Shown piece after piece: positions 7,006-14,970 of a stretch of DNA of 29,060 nt; the stretch's first letter is position 1, and each line of letters starts with the position of its first letter. Below the pieces are notes generated by a model. It was not told where the DNA came from and searched no databases. It saw only the letters and a list, made by a program, of their open reading frames with translations. The translations under genes and the position numbers were made by a program. The stretch is taken from NCBI GenBank assembly GCA_964484395.1, contig CAZAFM010000019.1, forward strand, positions 1-29,060, written 5' to 3'. This DNA comes from CAZAFM01 sp964484395 (GTDB taxonomy: Bacteria > Campylobacterota > Campylobacteria > Campylobacterales > CAZAFM01).

Positions 7006-7776
7006 TTGAAAAATATTATTGAGTTTGTAAATGTCAATAAAAGTTTTGGAGATACTCTACTTTTTGAAAATCTAAACCTTTGTGTAATAGAGGGTGAAAC
7101 ACTATCCATCATAGGTTCCAGTGGTTCTGGAAAGTCTACAATCCTAAGAATGCTTATGACTTTAGAGAGTATTGATGGTGGTGAAATCTACATAGATGGT
7201 GAACCTATGTGGCATACTTTTGTAGATGGCAAGGCAAAAGAGGCAAAAGAGGCTCATCTTAAAAAAATCCGCTCAAAACTAAGTATGGTTTTTCAGCAGT
7301 TCAATCTCTTTCCACACATGAGCGTTCTTGAAAACATAACCATAGCTCCTAGAAAGGTTCTAAAACTATCAAAAGATGAGGCTGAGGCAAGAGCGCTCGA
7401 GCTTCTAAAAAAGGTAGGTTTGCAAAATCGCGCGTACTCCATGCCAAAAGAGCTCTCAGGTGGACAAAAGCAAAGAGTTGCCATAGCTAGATCACTAGCG
7501 ATGCAACCAAAAATAATGCTTTTTGATGAAGTCACCTCAGCACTTGATCCTGAGCTAGTAGAGGATGTACTAAATGTCATAAAAGACCTAAGCTCCATGC
7601 ACTCCCTTACACTTCTCATAGTCACTCATGAGATGTATTTTGCCAAAAGCGTATCTGATAGAGTAGCTTTTATAGATGGTGGAGAGATAAAAGAGATAGG
7701 AGCTCCATCAGAGATTTTTAACTCACCCAAAAACAGAAGAACAGAGGAGTTTTTAAGCTCATTCGTGAGGCGTTAG
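7006..7776 (+). CDS. Polar amino-acid-type ABC transporter ATP-binding protein (EhuA/GlnQ-like)
   Basis: A 256-residue ATPase with Walker A GSSGSGKST, Q-loop FQQFNLFPHM, signature LSGGQKQR, Walker B IMLFDEVTSALDPE and switch His in VTHEM. The insertion around DGEPMWHTFVDGKAKEAKEAHL resembles EhuA-type (ectoine/hydroxyectoine) ATPases, but substrate cannot be assigned from the ATPase. Start TTG 7006 is chosen: GGAG lies at 6998-7001 and the -10 box ends at 6982. Its likely membrane and binding-protein partners are encoded convergently at 8506-10066, beyond a toxin-antitoxin pair. It is divergent from the double-glycine-leader peptide gene, but ATPases of this kind import amino acids and lack the C39 domain needed for leader removal. 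Confidence 0.88.
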   Translation: MKNIIEFVNVNKSFGDTLLFENLNLCVIEGETLSIIGSSGSGKSTILRMLMTLESIDGGEIYIDGEPMWHTFVDGKAKEAKEAHLKKIRSKLSMVFQQFNLFPHMSVLENITIAPRKVLKLSKDEAEARALELLKKVGLQNRAYSMPKELSGGQKQRVAIARSLAMQPKIMLFDEVTSALDPELVEDVLNVIKDLSSMHSLTLLIVTHEMYFAKSVSDRVAFIDGGEIKEIGAPSEIFNSPKNRRTEEFLSSFVRR

Positions 7777-7806
7777 ATGTGAAAATATGATAAAGATTCA
7801 CTGAAC

Positions 7807-7851
7807 TATCTTTACAAATAAACCATAATGCAATACAATACCGTAAAGATA
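7807..7851 (+). promoter_or_regulatory. Inverted repeat around the vapBC promoter, probable antitoxin operator
   Basis: TATCTTTAC (7807-7815) and GTAAAGATA (7843-7851) are exact reverse complements 27 bases apart. Between them lie -10-like CATAAT (7824-7829) and TACAAT (7834-7839). A third half-site TAAAGAT is at 7791-7797. Ribbon-helix-helix antitoxins commonly repress from such repeats. Confidence 0.55.
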
Positions 7852-7866
7852 TCAAAAGGTTTATAG

Positions 7867-8115
7867 ATGAAAAGAGCAGTTAATCTAAGGCTTGAAGACA
7901 GCGTAATAGCTACACTAAATAGCCTGAGTGAAGAACTACATACTACTAAAACAGATGTTGTAGAAAAAGCCATACAACTACTCTCAAAAGAGAGTAAAAC
8001 AAAACAGAACAATCTTTTACAATTTGCAGGCAAGCTAGGCACCAATGAGGCTGATAAAATGCTTGATTCAATAGCAAATGATAAAAATACAAAAAACTTT
8101 GAATTAGAGCTTTAG
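7867..8115 (+). CDS. vapB: Ribbon-helix-helix antitoxin of a VapBC-type pair
   Basis: An 82-residue protein. The N-terminus MKRAVNLRLEDSVIATLNSLSEELHTTKTDVVEKAI has the pattern of a ribbon-helix-helix DNA-binding domain (about residues 1-45). The remainder is a short charged tail likely to wrap the toxin. The stop TAG is followed without a gap by the toxin's ATG, the usual arrangement for coupled toxin-antitoxin genes. Role: neutralises the PIN ribonuclease and, with it, represses its own promoter through the inverted repeat upstream. VapB antitoxins may carry other folds, so the toxin drives the family name. Confidence 0.82.
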   Translation: MKRAVNLRLEDSVIATLNSLSEELHTTKTDVVEKAIQLLSKESKTKQNNLLQFAGKLGTNEADKMLDSIANDKNTKNFELEL

Positions 8116-8514
8116 ATGAACAAGTACTTAGTCGACAGTGATGTTTTGATATACTTTTTAAAAGGTGATAAAGAAGCAGTCAAAAAGCTTTCAAAACTAT
8201 CCCCAATAGAGCTTTGCACATCAAGGATAAACTACACAGAGCTAATGTATGGTGCGTACAACTCTGCCAGAGTTGAAAAGAACATTAACACAATTGTACC
8301 TTTTTTAGATAATTTTCAAATATTGGAATTTTGCAAAGAGTCATCAATCATTTTTGCAAAAACGAAGACTAAGCTAAAAAGAGGTGGCGATATAGTCGCT
8401 GATATGGATTTGATGATAGCAAGTATTGCTATTGCAAACAACTGCATATTGATAACAAACAATCTTAAACATTTTGAAAAAATAGAAGCTTTGGAGTGTG
8501 AGGGTTTAGTTTGA
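8116..8514 (+). CDS. vapC: PIN-domain ribonuclease toxin (VapC family)
   Basis: A 132-residue PIN domain. Acidic residues expected at the metal site are present: Asp in YLVDSDVLIYFL near the N-terminus, Glu in INYTELMYGA, and Asp in VADMDLMIASIAI, followed by ITNNLKHFEKI. VapC toxins cleave specific RNAs, often tRNA or rRNA; the target here is unknown. Length is normal and no catalytic residue appears lost, so the pair may be active. Its 3' end overlaps the convergent permease gene by 9 bases, with no terminator in between. Confidence 0.88.
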   Translation: MNKYLVDSDVLIYFLKGDKEAVKKLSKLSPIELCTSRINYTELMYGAYNSARVEKNINTIVPFLDNFQILEFCKESSIIFAKTKTKLKRGGDIVADMDLMIASIAIANNCILITNNLKHFEKIEALECEGLV

Positions 8515-9288
8515 CATCCTTTTTTCTAGAACTCGTGAGAGATATGATAGTGGATAGGTAAGAAGCAGATAGCCAATAGCTAGTGGTATGTAGCTCTCAA
8601 GTGTTGAGTATGTATAGGCGTTTACCTCTTGAGCATTCATAGTAAACTCATTTATAGAGATTATAGATAGAAGTGAGCTATCTTTAATAAGATTTGCGAA
8701 CTGCCCTGCAAGAGGTGGGAGCATCACTTTTGTAGCTTGAGGCATAATAATATAGAGGTACTTCTGAAATGTACTAAAATTTAGAGATGTAGCTGCTTCA
8801 TGTTGCTCTTTTGGTACACTCAAAATCCCAGCTCTAATAATCTCAGAAGTATAAGCTCCACTAAAAAAAGCCATTATAAAAATACCAGCAACAAAGCGGT
8901 TATCATAGCCAAAAGCATCTGCAAATATAAAAAAAAATATTAAAATCTGAACCAATAGAGGTGTTCCTCTTATAATCTCAACATATGAGCGACTAATATA
9001 GCGAAGAGGAAGGATATTTGACATACTACCATATGCAAAAAAAAGCCCAAAAGCGATACTCAAAAAAAGAGCACTAATAGAGATAATAATAGTATTAATA
9101 AAACCGGTTATAAACTTCTCTCTATACTCCCATATATCACCCCATGAGAAGTCATAATTAGTGATACTAAATGTATAAAAAAAGAGGCAAAATATTAAAA
9201 AAGCAACAACAAAACCACTAGCTATTTTTGAAGCTAGTGGTGGTTCTATACCCTCTTTTAATAAAAAAAGTTTTTTTAAACCTATCAT
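8506..9288 (-). CDS. Polar amino-acid ABC transporter permease (HisM/GlnP-like)
   Basis: A 260-residue inner-membrane permease. It has several hydrophobic segments and the coupling loop EAATSLNFSTFQKYLYIIMPQA, which docks on the ATPase. The segment FINTIIISISALFLSIAFG...YVEIIRGTPLLVQ is typical of the His/Glu/Gln/Arg permease family. ATG 9288 is preferred: it begins one base after the binding-protein stop, implying translational coupling. A TTG 33 bases further upstream would give a longer overlap with no better ribosome site. Only one permease gene is present, so the channel is probably a homodimer. Partner ATPase is likely the one encoded at 7006-7776. Confidence 0.88.
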   Translation of the reverse strand: MIGLKKLFLLKEGIEPPLASKIASGFVVAFLIFCLFFYTFSITNYDFSWGDIWEYREKFITGFINTIIISISALFLSIAFGLFFAYGSMSNILPLRYISRSYVEIIRGTPLLVQILIFFFIFADAFGYDNRFVAGIFIMAFFSGAYTSEIIRAGILSVPKEQHEAATSLNFSTFQKYLYIIMPQATKVMLPPLAGQFANLIKDSSLLSIISINEFTMNAQEVNAYTYSTLESYIPLAIGYLLLTYPLSYLSRVLEKRMSN

Positions 9289-9289
9289 T

Positions 9290-10066
9290 TTATAAAAAGA
9301 AAGGGATACCTTGGTTTTCAAAAGTCTTTTTTATCTCTTGTAGGTGTTTTTCAGCTAACCTATCAAACCCACCTTCATCTCTAAACTTTTTGATAAAATC
9401 ATTTGCCTTTTCTACCAAAGGACTACCATTTTTAAAAGCCATACCCCAATACTCATAGTCCTCCTGAAAAGGTCTAAGACTTGCTCTTGTAGCATCTTGG
9501 TGGTTCTTCCAGTTTCTAAAGATAGTTAGCTGGTCATATATAAAAGCATCAGCTCTTCCCTGAACAACCTCAAGCACTGCTGAGCTCTCTTTATCAAGTA
9601 TAAGCATATTTGCCTCTTCTAGATTCTCCCTTGCGTACATATGTCCTGTAGAGCCTTTTTTTACAGCTACGGTGCGTCCTTTTTTGTTTAGATCTTCTAC
9701 ATCTACAACGGGTGATTCTTTTGAGACAAGAAGTGCTAGATATGCTTTTGAGTATGGTTCTGAGAAGTCCACAGTCTTTTCCCTCTCCTCAGTGATAGTC
9801 ATAGAAGATATAACCACATCTACTTTTCCAGTTTTAAGAGCGGGTATAAGCCCATCCCAAGCTATATTTTGTATCTCTACTTCACGCCCTAGATACTCTC
9901 CAAAAGCTTTCGCCAAATCCACACTTAACCCCTCTGGATTCCCCTGTTTATCAGTCATCTCAAATGGCGGATATGCAAGCTCCATACCAACAACAAGTTT
10001 ATCATTTGCAGACAAACCAACTCCTGCTATTAAAATAAAAAAAACAAACAAAAACCTTGAAATCAT
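9290..10066 (-). CDS. Periplasmic amino-acid-binding protein (SBP_bac_3 family)
   Basis: A 258-residue solute-binding protein with signal peptide (residues 1-20, cleavage near GLSA/NDK). The mature start KLVVGMELAYPPFEMTDKQG and the later VDVVISSMTITEEREKTVDFSEPY are hallmark segments of the polar amino-acid family. In such proteins the Arg of EREK and nearby aromatics contact the alpha-amino acid group. Substrate may be an amino acid or a compatible solute; sequence alone does not decide. Ribosome site AAGGAG lies 5 bases before ATG. It heads a two-gene operon with the permease. Confidence 0.9.
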   Translation of the reverse strand: MISRFLFVFFILIAGVGLSANDKLVVGMELAYPPFEMTDKQGNPEGLSVDLAKAFGEYLGREVEIQNIAWDGLIPALKTGKVDVVISSMTITEEREKTVDFSEPYSKAYLALLVSKESPVVDVEDLNKKGRTVAVKKGSTGHMYARENLEEANMLILDKESSAVLEVVQGRADAFIYDQLTIFRNWKNHQDATRASLRPFQEDYEYWGMAFKNGSPLVEKANDFIKKFRDEGGFDRLAEKHLQEIKKTFENQGIPFFL

Positions 10067-10135
10067 CGCAACTCCTTATATTTATTTAAAAACAGTACAC
10101 CTACCGCTTTTATATTAGCTCAAGACTCTGGTAAC

Positions 10136-10141
10136 ATTATA
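10136..10141 (-). promoter_or_regulatory. -10 box for the binding-protein/permease operon
   Basis: On the minus strand this reads TATAAT within GCTATAATG, about 70 bases upstream of the binding-protein start. No clear -35 box is seen. Confidence 0.45.
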
Positions 10142-10228
10142 GCATTTGTTGTTGATTTCTCCTTTATTGCAAGCTGAGTTGTTAGAACCTACACTTGTAG
10201 TGAATTAAGCTTTATTAAAATTATGCCC

Positions 10229-10257
10229 TTGACATAATGTGATTAATTTGTTAGGTT
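10229..10257 (+). promoter_or_regulatory. Probable promoter of the dehydrogenase-pcm operon
   Basis: TTGACA (10229-10234), a consensus -35, lies 17 bases before TAGGTT (10252-10257), a weak -10. The ribosome site AAAGGAGG precedes ATG 10288. The 221-base divergent intergenic region (10067-10287) also contains a short inverted repeat CTACA/TGTAG near 10192-10203 but no other gene. Confidence 0.4.
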
Positions 10258-10287
10258 GGATACATACTCAAACAAAGGAGGTAACAA

Positions 10288-11058
10288 ATGAGACGAGTAG
10301 AGGGAAAAGTAGCTGTAGTCACAGGAGGCGCCTTTGGCATAGGAAAAGCGTGTGCTAAAAGATTAGCAGAAGAAGGCGCAAAAGTTGCTATTGGGGATAT
10401 AAAGACAAAAGAGGGAGAGGAAGTAGCTCAAGAAATAAAAAATAGTGGTGGTGAAGCTAAGTTTTGGAAGATGGATACTTCTGATGAGCAGAGTGTTAAG
10501 TCTTCTCTTGATGAAATAGAACAAGAGTTTGGTAAAGTGGATGTAATGGTTAACAACGCTGGCATATCAGGAGTGAACAAGCCCACACATGAGATTGAAG
10601 AGAGTGAATGGAATGAGGTGATGGATATAAATGTCAAAGGTGTGTTTTTTGGCACAAAGCACGCAGTACCTAAGATGAAAAAGGCTGGTGGAGGTAGCAT
10701 TATAAACCTAAGCTCAATCTATGGTAGCGTAGGTGCTGGTGATCTTCCGCCATATCATGCTTCAAAGGGAGCAGTTGAGATAATGAGTAAGAATGATGCT
10801 ATTTTTTATGCTAAAGAGAATATACGAGTGAACTCAGTTCATCCAGGATTTATCTGGACGCCGATGGTTGATGACATAGCAAAGCGATCAGGGGATGATG
10901 TAGATGAGTTTAAAAAGCACATAGATAGTAAGCATCCTATGGGTCATGCTGGAGAGCCTGATGATATAGCTTATGGTGTTGTATATCTAGCATCAGATGA
11001 GTCAAAGTTTGTGACTGGTAGTGAACTGATGATAGATGGTGGATACACTGCTAGATAA
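10288..11058 (+). CDS. Short-chain dehydrogenase/reductase, NAD-type
   Basis: A 256-residue classical SDR. The dinucleotide motif TGGAFGIG is at residues 12-19, NNAG at 89-92, catalytic Ser at 142-143 (LSSIYG), and Tyr156/Lys160 in YHASK. Asp37 at the end of the second beta strand (AIGDIK) favours NAD(H) over NADP(H). The C-terminus (VTGSELMIDGGYTAR) is typical. Similar proteins are annotated as cyclopentanol, glucose or hydroxysteroid dehydrogenases; the substrate is not predictable here. It is the first gene of an operon with pcm, whose ATG lies 9 bases beyond the stop. A strong ribosome site (AAAGGAGG) suggests good expression. Confidence 0.9.
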   Translation: MRRVEGKVAVVTGGAFGIGKACAKRLAEEGAKVAIGDIKTKEGEEVAQEIKNSGGEAKFWKMDTSDEQSVKSSLDEIEQEFGKVDVMVNNAGISGVNKPTHEIEESEWNEVMDINVKGVFFGTKHAVPKMKKAGGGSIINLSSIYGSVGAGDLPPYHASKGAVEIMSKNDAIFYAKENIRVNSVHPGFIWTPMVDDIAKRSGDDVDEFKKHIDSKHPMGHAGEPDDIAYGVVYLASDESKFVTGSELMIDGGYTAR

Positions 11059-11067
11059 GAGGAAGTG

Positions 11068-11694
11068 ATGAAAACTATAAAAAATAATGCAGAGCTTGTA
11101 GAACATCTTGTCAAAAGTGGCTCAGCTTTTAGCAAGGAGGTTATTGGGGCTTTTAGTGCTGTTGATAGAGGGAACTTCGTTCCAAATGAGCTGATGGACT
11201 ATGCTTATGAGGATAGACCTCTAGCTATTGGGGAGAATCAGACTATTTCACAACCCTCAACAGTTTCCGTAATGTTGGAGTTACTAGAGGTAAAAAAAGG
11301 GGATGAGGTGCTTGATATAGGTGCTGGTTCTGGCTATAGTAGTGCACTCTTGTCTACTATTACAGGAGCAGAGGGAAGAGTAGATGCCTTAGAGCGCATC
11401 CCCGCTCTTGTTGAGATTGGGAATAGGAATCTCTTAAGAGCACAGATTAAAGATGTAGTAATAAAGCAAGCAAGTGAGACTCTTGGCATAAAAGATAGAG
11501 AATTTGATAGAATCTTAGTATCAGCAGCCGCCACAGAGATACCCCATGAACTAAAGGAGCAACTAAAAGTAGGTGGTAAAATGGTAATTCCAGTAGAAAA
11601 TAGTATCTACACCATAGTGCGTATTAGTAAAAATAGATACATAGAAGATAAGCTTGAAGGGTTTGTATTTGTACCGCTTGTCTATAGTCAATAA
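11068..11694 (+). CDS. pcm: Protein-L-isoaspartate O-methyltransferase
   Basis: A 208-residue cytosolic enzyme. It methylates isoaspartyl residues in aged proteins with S-adenosylmethionine, starting their repair. AdoMet motif I is VLDIGAGSGYSSALL (about residues 70-85). The upstream segment GENQTISQPSTVSVMLELL is characteristic of the Pcm active-site region. Length matches the family. ATG 11068 is chosen over the GTG just before it because AGAGGA then sits at better spacing. It follows the dehydrogenase closely and is followed by the Mrp operon after 91 bases that include a separate promoter. Confidence 0.93.
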   Translation: MKTIKNNAELVEHLVKSGSAFSKEVIGAFSAVDRGNFVPNELMDYAYEDRPLAIGENQTISQPSTVSVMLELLEVKKGDEVLDIGAGSGYSSALLSTITGAEGRVDALERIPALVEIGNRNLLRAQIKDVVIKQASETLGIKDREFDRILVSAAATEIPHELKEQLKVGGKMVIPVENSIYTIVRISKNRYIEDKLEGFVFVPLVYSQ

Positions 11695-11752
11695 TACAGG
11701 GTGTTAAATAAAATATTTCCATTACCAATAGATAGTTTTAGAATCTTTTTGT

Positions 11753-11758
11753 TATGAT
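11753..11758 (+). promoter_or_regulatory. Probable -10 box of the Mrp antiporter operon
   Basis: TATGAT lies 28 bases before the ATG at 11786. The upstream sequence is AT-rich without a clear -35. The ribosome site (GGATGGG) is weak. Confidence 0.35.
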
Positions 11759-11785
11759 TTTGATAAAAATTGTTTTGGATGGGTG

Positions 11786-14629
11786 ATGTTTTTAGAAACT
11801 TTTGGGCTTCCGCTTATTGCTCTGCTACCTTTTCTTGGGGCTGCTATCGCTCCTTATGTAGCGCTTAGTCGTAGTAGAGTAGCGGCAGCTTGGACTTCTG
11901 GTATTATCACGATACTCACTATAGTATTTCTATCACTTCTTGCATACATACCTTTTGAAGGGCGGACTCTTGTTCAATCATGGGGGTGGGTAGAATCTAT
12001 CGGTTTAGAGTTTGCCTTTAGGCTTGATGGCTACTCTATGCTTTTTGCCTACATAATACTTTGTATTGGGCTTCTTATTATCATATATGCTAGATATTAT
12101 CTATCTTCAAAAGACTGTATGGGGAGATTTTACTCCTATTTGATGCTTTTTATGGGTTCGATGGTAGGGGTTGTACTTAGTGAAAATGTCATACAGTTGG
12201 TTGTGTTTTGGGAGTTAACATCTCTTAGCTCTTTTTTGCTAATTAGCTATTGGCAGGATAAAAAAGAGGGTCGAAACGGTGCTATGATGGCACTTGCTGT
12301 AACTGGTGCTGGTGGTCTAGCGATGCTAGCTGGTATGCTTTTATTAGGTGAAGTAGTAGGTAGCTATATGTTAAGTGATATACTAGCTAGTGGTGAGCTT
12401 ATCAAAAGTAGTCCCTTATACACTATCATACTCATCCTCATACTTCTAGGTGCATTTACCAAATCAGCGCAGTTTCCATTTCATTTCTGGCTTCCACGAG
12501 CTATGGCAGCTCCAACTCCTGTCTCAGCATATCTACACTCTGCGACTATGGTAAAAGCAGGTATATTTCTACTTGGACGACTATATCCTGCGCTTAGTGG
12601 TACTACTGAATGGATTGTTATTGTTAGCTCTGCTGGACTCATTACACTTCTTTTAGGTGCTTTTGTTGCACTTTTTAAAAACGACTTAAAAGGGCTACTT
12701 GCCTACTCAACTGTGAGCCATCTAGGGCTTATTACACTTCTTTTTGGCTTATCCACTCCACTATCAGCTGTTGCAGCTATTTTTCACACTATAAACCACG
12801 CTACTTTTAAGGCCTCTTTGTTTATGGTAGCAGGTATTATAGATCATGAGACTGGCACAAGGGATATGCGAAAGCTAGGTGGACTACTCAAATACATGCC
12901 CCATACAGCAACACTAGCCATGATAGCAGCAGCAGCCATGGCGGGTGTACCACTTCTAAATGGTTTTTTGAGTAAAGAGATGTTTTTTGAAAGAGCTCTA
13001 AGTGATGGGACACTTCTGGGGCTTACGGTGCCATTTTTAGCGGTTATTGCTGGTATTTTTTCTGTTGCTTACTCTATTCGGTTTATACATGATGTGTTTT
13101 TTGGAAAACTCCCACCTGATATACCCAAAACTCCACATGAGCCTCCTAGGTTTATGAAAATCCCTGTTGACTTGCTTGTAGTTGTCTGCCTAAGTGTTGG
13201 AATAGTTCCTGCTCTTACTGTAGCTCCAATTCTAGCAGTTGCAGTTCAAGGTGCTCTTCAAGGGACACCACCAGAGTACTCACTTGCTATTTGGCATGGG
13301 TTTAACACACCTCTTCTTATGAGTATAGTGGCTTTTGTAGGTGGTATAGTTGTATATATAAACAGAGAGTATCTCTTCAAATGGTATGACAAAAACAAAA
13401 TAGAAAATATAGATGCAGAAAAGTACTTTGATAGTATCATAAGTAGAATCTTTGGATTAGCTACAAAAATCACTGATATGTTTGATAAAACATCTTTACA
13501 AAACAGTGCTACTTGGCTTTTAGCAACTGTGGTTTTTGCCTCGCTTATAGGGTTTAGCTTATATAGCTCTCCTTTCTTTGGAAGTCGTGAGTATATGCCA
13601 GTTGATTGGGTTAGTCTTATTATTGGTGGTATGCTTATTATTGCTTCTATCGCCACAGTTATACTTCATAGAAGACGCTTGGTAGCTCTTATTACTATGG
13701 GGGCAATTGGGCTTATAATTTCACTCATATTTATCAAATTCTCTGCGCCAGATTTAGCATTGACTCAGATTTCAGTTGAGGTTGTTACAGTTATACTCAT
13801 TCTTCTAGCCCTCTACTACCTGCCTCAAAGATCAGTTATCAAAGAGTCTAAGCCCAAGCTCTATATGGATTTTAGTATAGCGGGGCTGTTGGGGATTATT
13901 ACTTTTGCTTTAACTCTTGGGATACTTTCTAGAGACTATACAACTATAGGGGATTACTTTTTGGCTAATTCAGTTCCTGGTGGAGGTGGAACAAATGTTG
14001 TAAATGTCATATTAGTTGACTTTAGAGGGTTTGATACACTAGGTGAGATTACTGTTCTAGCTATTGCTGCACTTGGTATATTTGCTATGCTTCAAGGGCT
14101 CTCTTTGAAGGCTCCTAATAGAGACTTGAACAACCTTCCTTGGAATAGTGACAAACACCCTTTGATGATGCAGACACTTACAAGGCTTATTTTCCCACTT
14201 ATGCTTATGGTATCTGTCTATATATTTTTTAGAGGACACAACCTTCCTGGGGGTGGTTTCATAGCTGGACTCATTGCTGCTGTTGCTATTATTGTTCAGT
14301 ATCTTGCTAATGGAATTGAGTGGACAAAGCAGAGACTAACTTATGATAAGCACATCATTATAGCAGTTGGTTTACTCTTTGCATTTGGTACTGGTGTAGT
14401 CCCTATGATTCTGTCATATCCTTATCTTACTTCAGCTTTTACATATCTTAACTGGCCTATTGTTGGTAAGTTTGAGGTAGCTAGTGCCTTGAGTTTTGAT
14501 TTAGGTGTATTTTTGGTTGTGATAGGCTCTGTTGTTATGATACTTGTCTCACTTGGGAAGCTTAGTTTGCTTTCTCATAGGGAGAATGATGAGCCAAATG
14601 AGCACAACACTCAAAAAGGTGATAGCTAA
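11786..14629 (+). CDS. mrpA: Mrp-type Na+(K+)/H+ antiporter subunit A fused to subunit B
   Basis: A 947-residue inner-membrane protein. The N-terminal part (about 1-500) is a NuoL/MrpA-type proton channel with FWELTS (Glu near residue 143), KSAQFPFHFWLPRAM (Lys near 226) and further Lys in INHATFKASLF. About residues 600-710 resemble the MbhD/MbhE-like regions (SAPDLALTQISVEVVTVILI). The last roughly 160 residues (from HPLMMQTLTRLIFPLMLMVSVYIFF, with LPGGGFIAG) are an MrpB/MnhB domain. No separate mrpB gene follows, so this is the fused, PhaAB-like arrangement. In the complex it takes part in exchanging cytoplasmic sodium or potassium for protons. Its stop overlaps the mrpC start (TAATG). Confidence 0.93.
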   Translation: MFLETFGLPLIALLPFLGAAIAPYVALSRSRVAAAWTSGIITILTIVFLSLLAYIPFEGRTLVQSWGWVESIGLEFAFRLDGYSMLFAYIILCIGLLIIIYARYYLSSKDCMGRFYSYLMLFMGSMVGVVLSENVIQLVVFWELTSLSSFLLISYWQDKKEGRNGAMMALAVTGAGGLAMLAGMLLLGEVVGSYMLSDILASGELIKSSPLYTIILILILLGAFTKSAQFPFHFWLPRAMAAPTPVSAYLHSATMVKAGIFLLGRLYPALSGTTEWIVIVSSAGLITLLLGAFVALFKNDLKGLLAYSTVSHLGLITLLFGLSTPLSAVAAIFHTINHATFKASLFMVAGIIDHETGTRDMRKLGGLLKYMPHTATLAMIAAAAMAGVPLLNGFLSKEMFFERALSDGTLLGLTVPFLAVIAGIFSVAYSIRFIHDVFFGKLPPDIPKTPHEPPRFMKIPVDLLVVVCLSVGIVPALTVAPILAVAVQGALQGTPPEYSLAIWHGFNTPLLMSIVAFVGGIVVYINREYLFKWYDKNKIENIDAEKYFDSIISRIFGLATKITDMFDKTSLQNSATWLLATVVFASLIGFSLYSSPFFGSREYMPVDWVSLIIGGMLIIASIATVILHRRRLVALITMGAIGLIISLIFIKFSAPDLALTQISVEVVTVILILLALYYLPQRSVIKESKPKLYMDFSIAGLLGIITFALTLGILSRDYTTIGDYFLANSVPGGGGTNVVNVILVDFRGFDTLGEITVLAIAALGIFAMLQGLSLKAPNRDLNNLPWNSDKHPLMMQTLTRLIFPLMLMVSVYIFFRGHNLPGGGFIAGLIAAVAIIVQYLANGIEWTKQRLTYDKHIIIAVGLLFAFGTGVVPMILSYPYLTSAFTYLNWPIVGKFEVASALSFDLGVFLVVIGSVVMILVSLGKLSLLSHRENDEPNEHNTQKGDS

Positions 14630-14970
14630 TGGAAATACTAATAGCACTTATTATAGGTGTACTAACTTTTAGTGGAGCATATTTAGTGTTAAAAGCTGAG
14701 ACATATCCTGTGGTTTTAGGAGTTACTATTCTATCTTATGCTGTCAATCTTTTTTTGTTTATCTCAGGTAAGCTAAACATCAACCAAGCTCCAATCCTTA
14801 GTGATGGTACTACATTTGCAGACCCCCTGCCTCAAGCACTTGTACTAACTGCGATAGTTATTAGCTTTGGGATGACTGCTTTTGTGATTGTCTTAGCACT
14901 TAGGGCTAGAAGTGAGCTTGGTAATGACCATGTAGATGGAGATGTGATAAAAGAGGATAAAGGAGAGTGA
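14629..14970 (+). CDS. mrpC: Mrp antiporter subunit C
   Basis: A 113-residue NuoK-like subunit with three predicted membrane helices. The family pattern GAYLVLKAETYPVVLGVTILSYAVNLFLF and ADPLPQALVLTAIVISFGMTAF is clear. It starts within the mrpA stop codon (TAATG) and is followed by mrpD with a TGATG overlap. Part of the seven-subunit Mrp complex, here encoded by six genes. Confidence 0.93.
   Translation: MEILIALIIGVLTFSGAYLVLKAETYPVVLGVTILSYAVNLFLFISGKLNINQAPILSDGTTFADPLPQALVLTAIVISFGMTAFVIVLALRARSELGNDHVDGDVIKEDKGE

Noticed and set aside
7006..7776. ABC ATPase as exporter of the adjacent double-glycine peptide
   Set aside because: It is a stand-alone importer-type ATPase with no membrane or C39 peptidase domain.
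9289..9321. Longer permease start at TTG 9321
   Set aside because: It overlaps the binding-protein gene by 32 bases without a ribosome site; ATG 9288 lies one base after that gene's stop.
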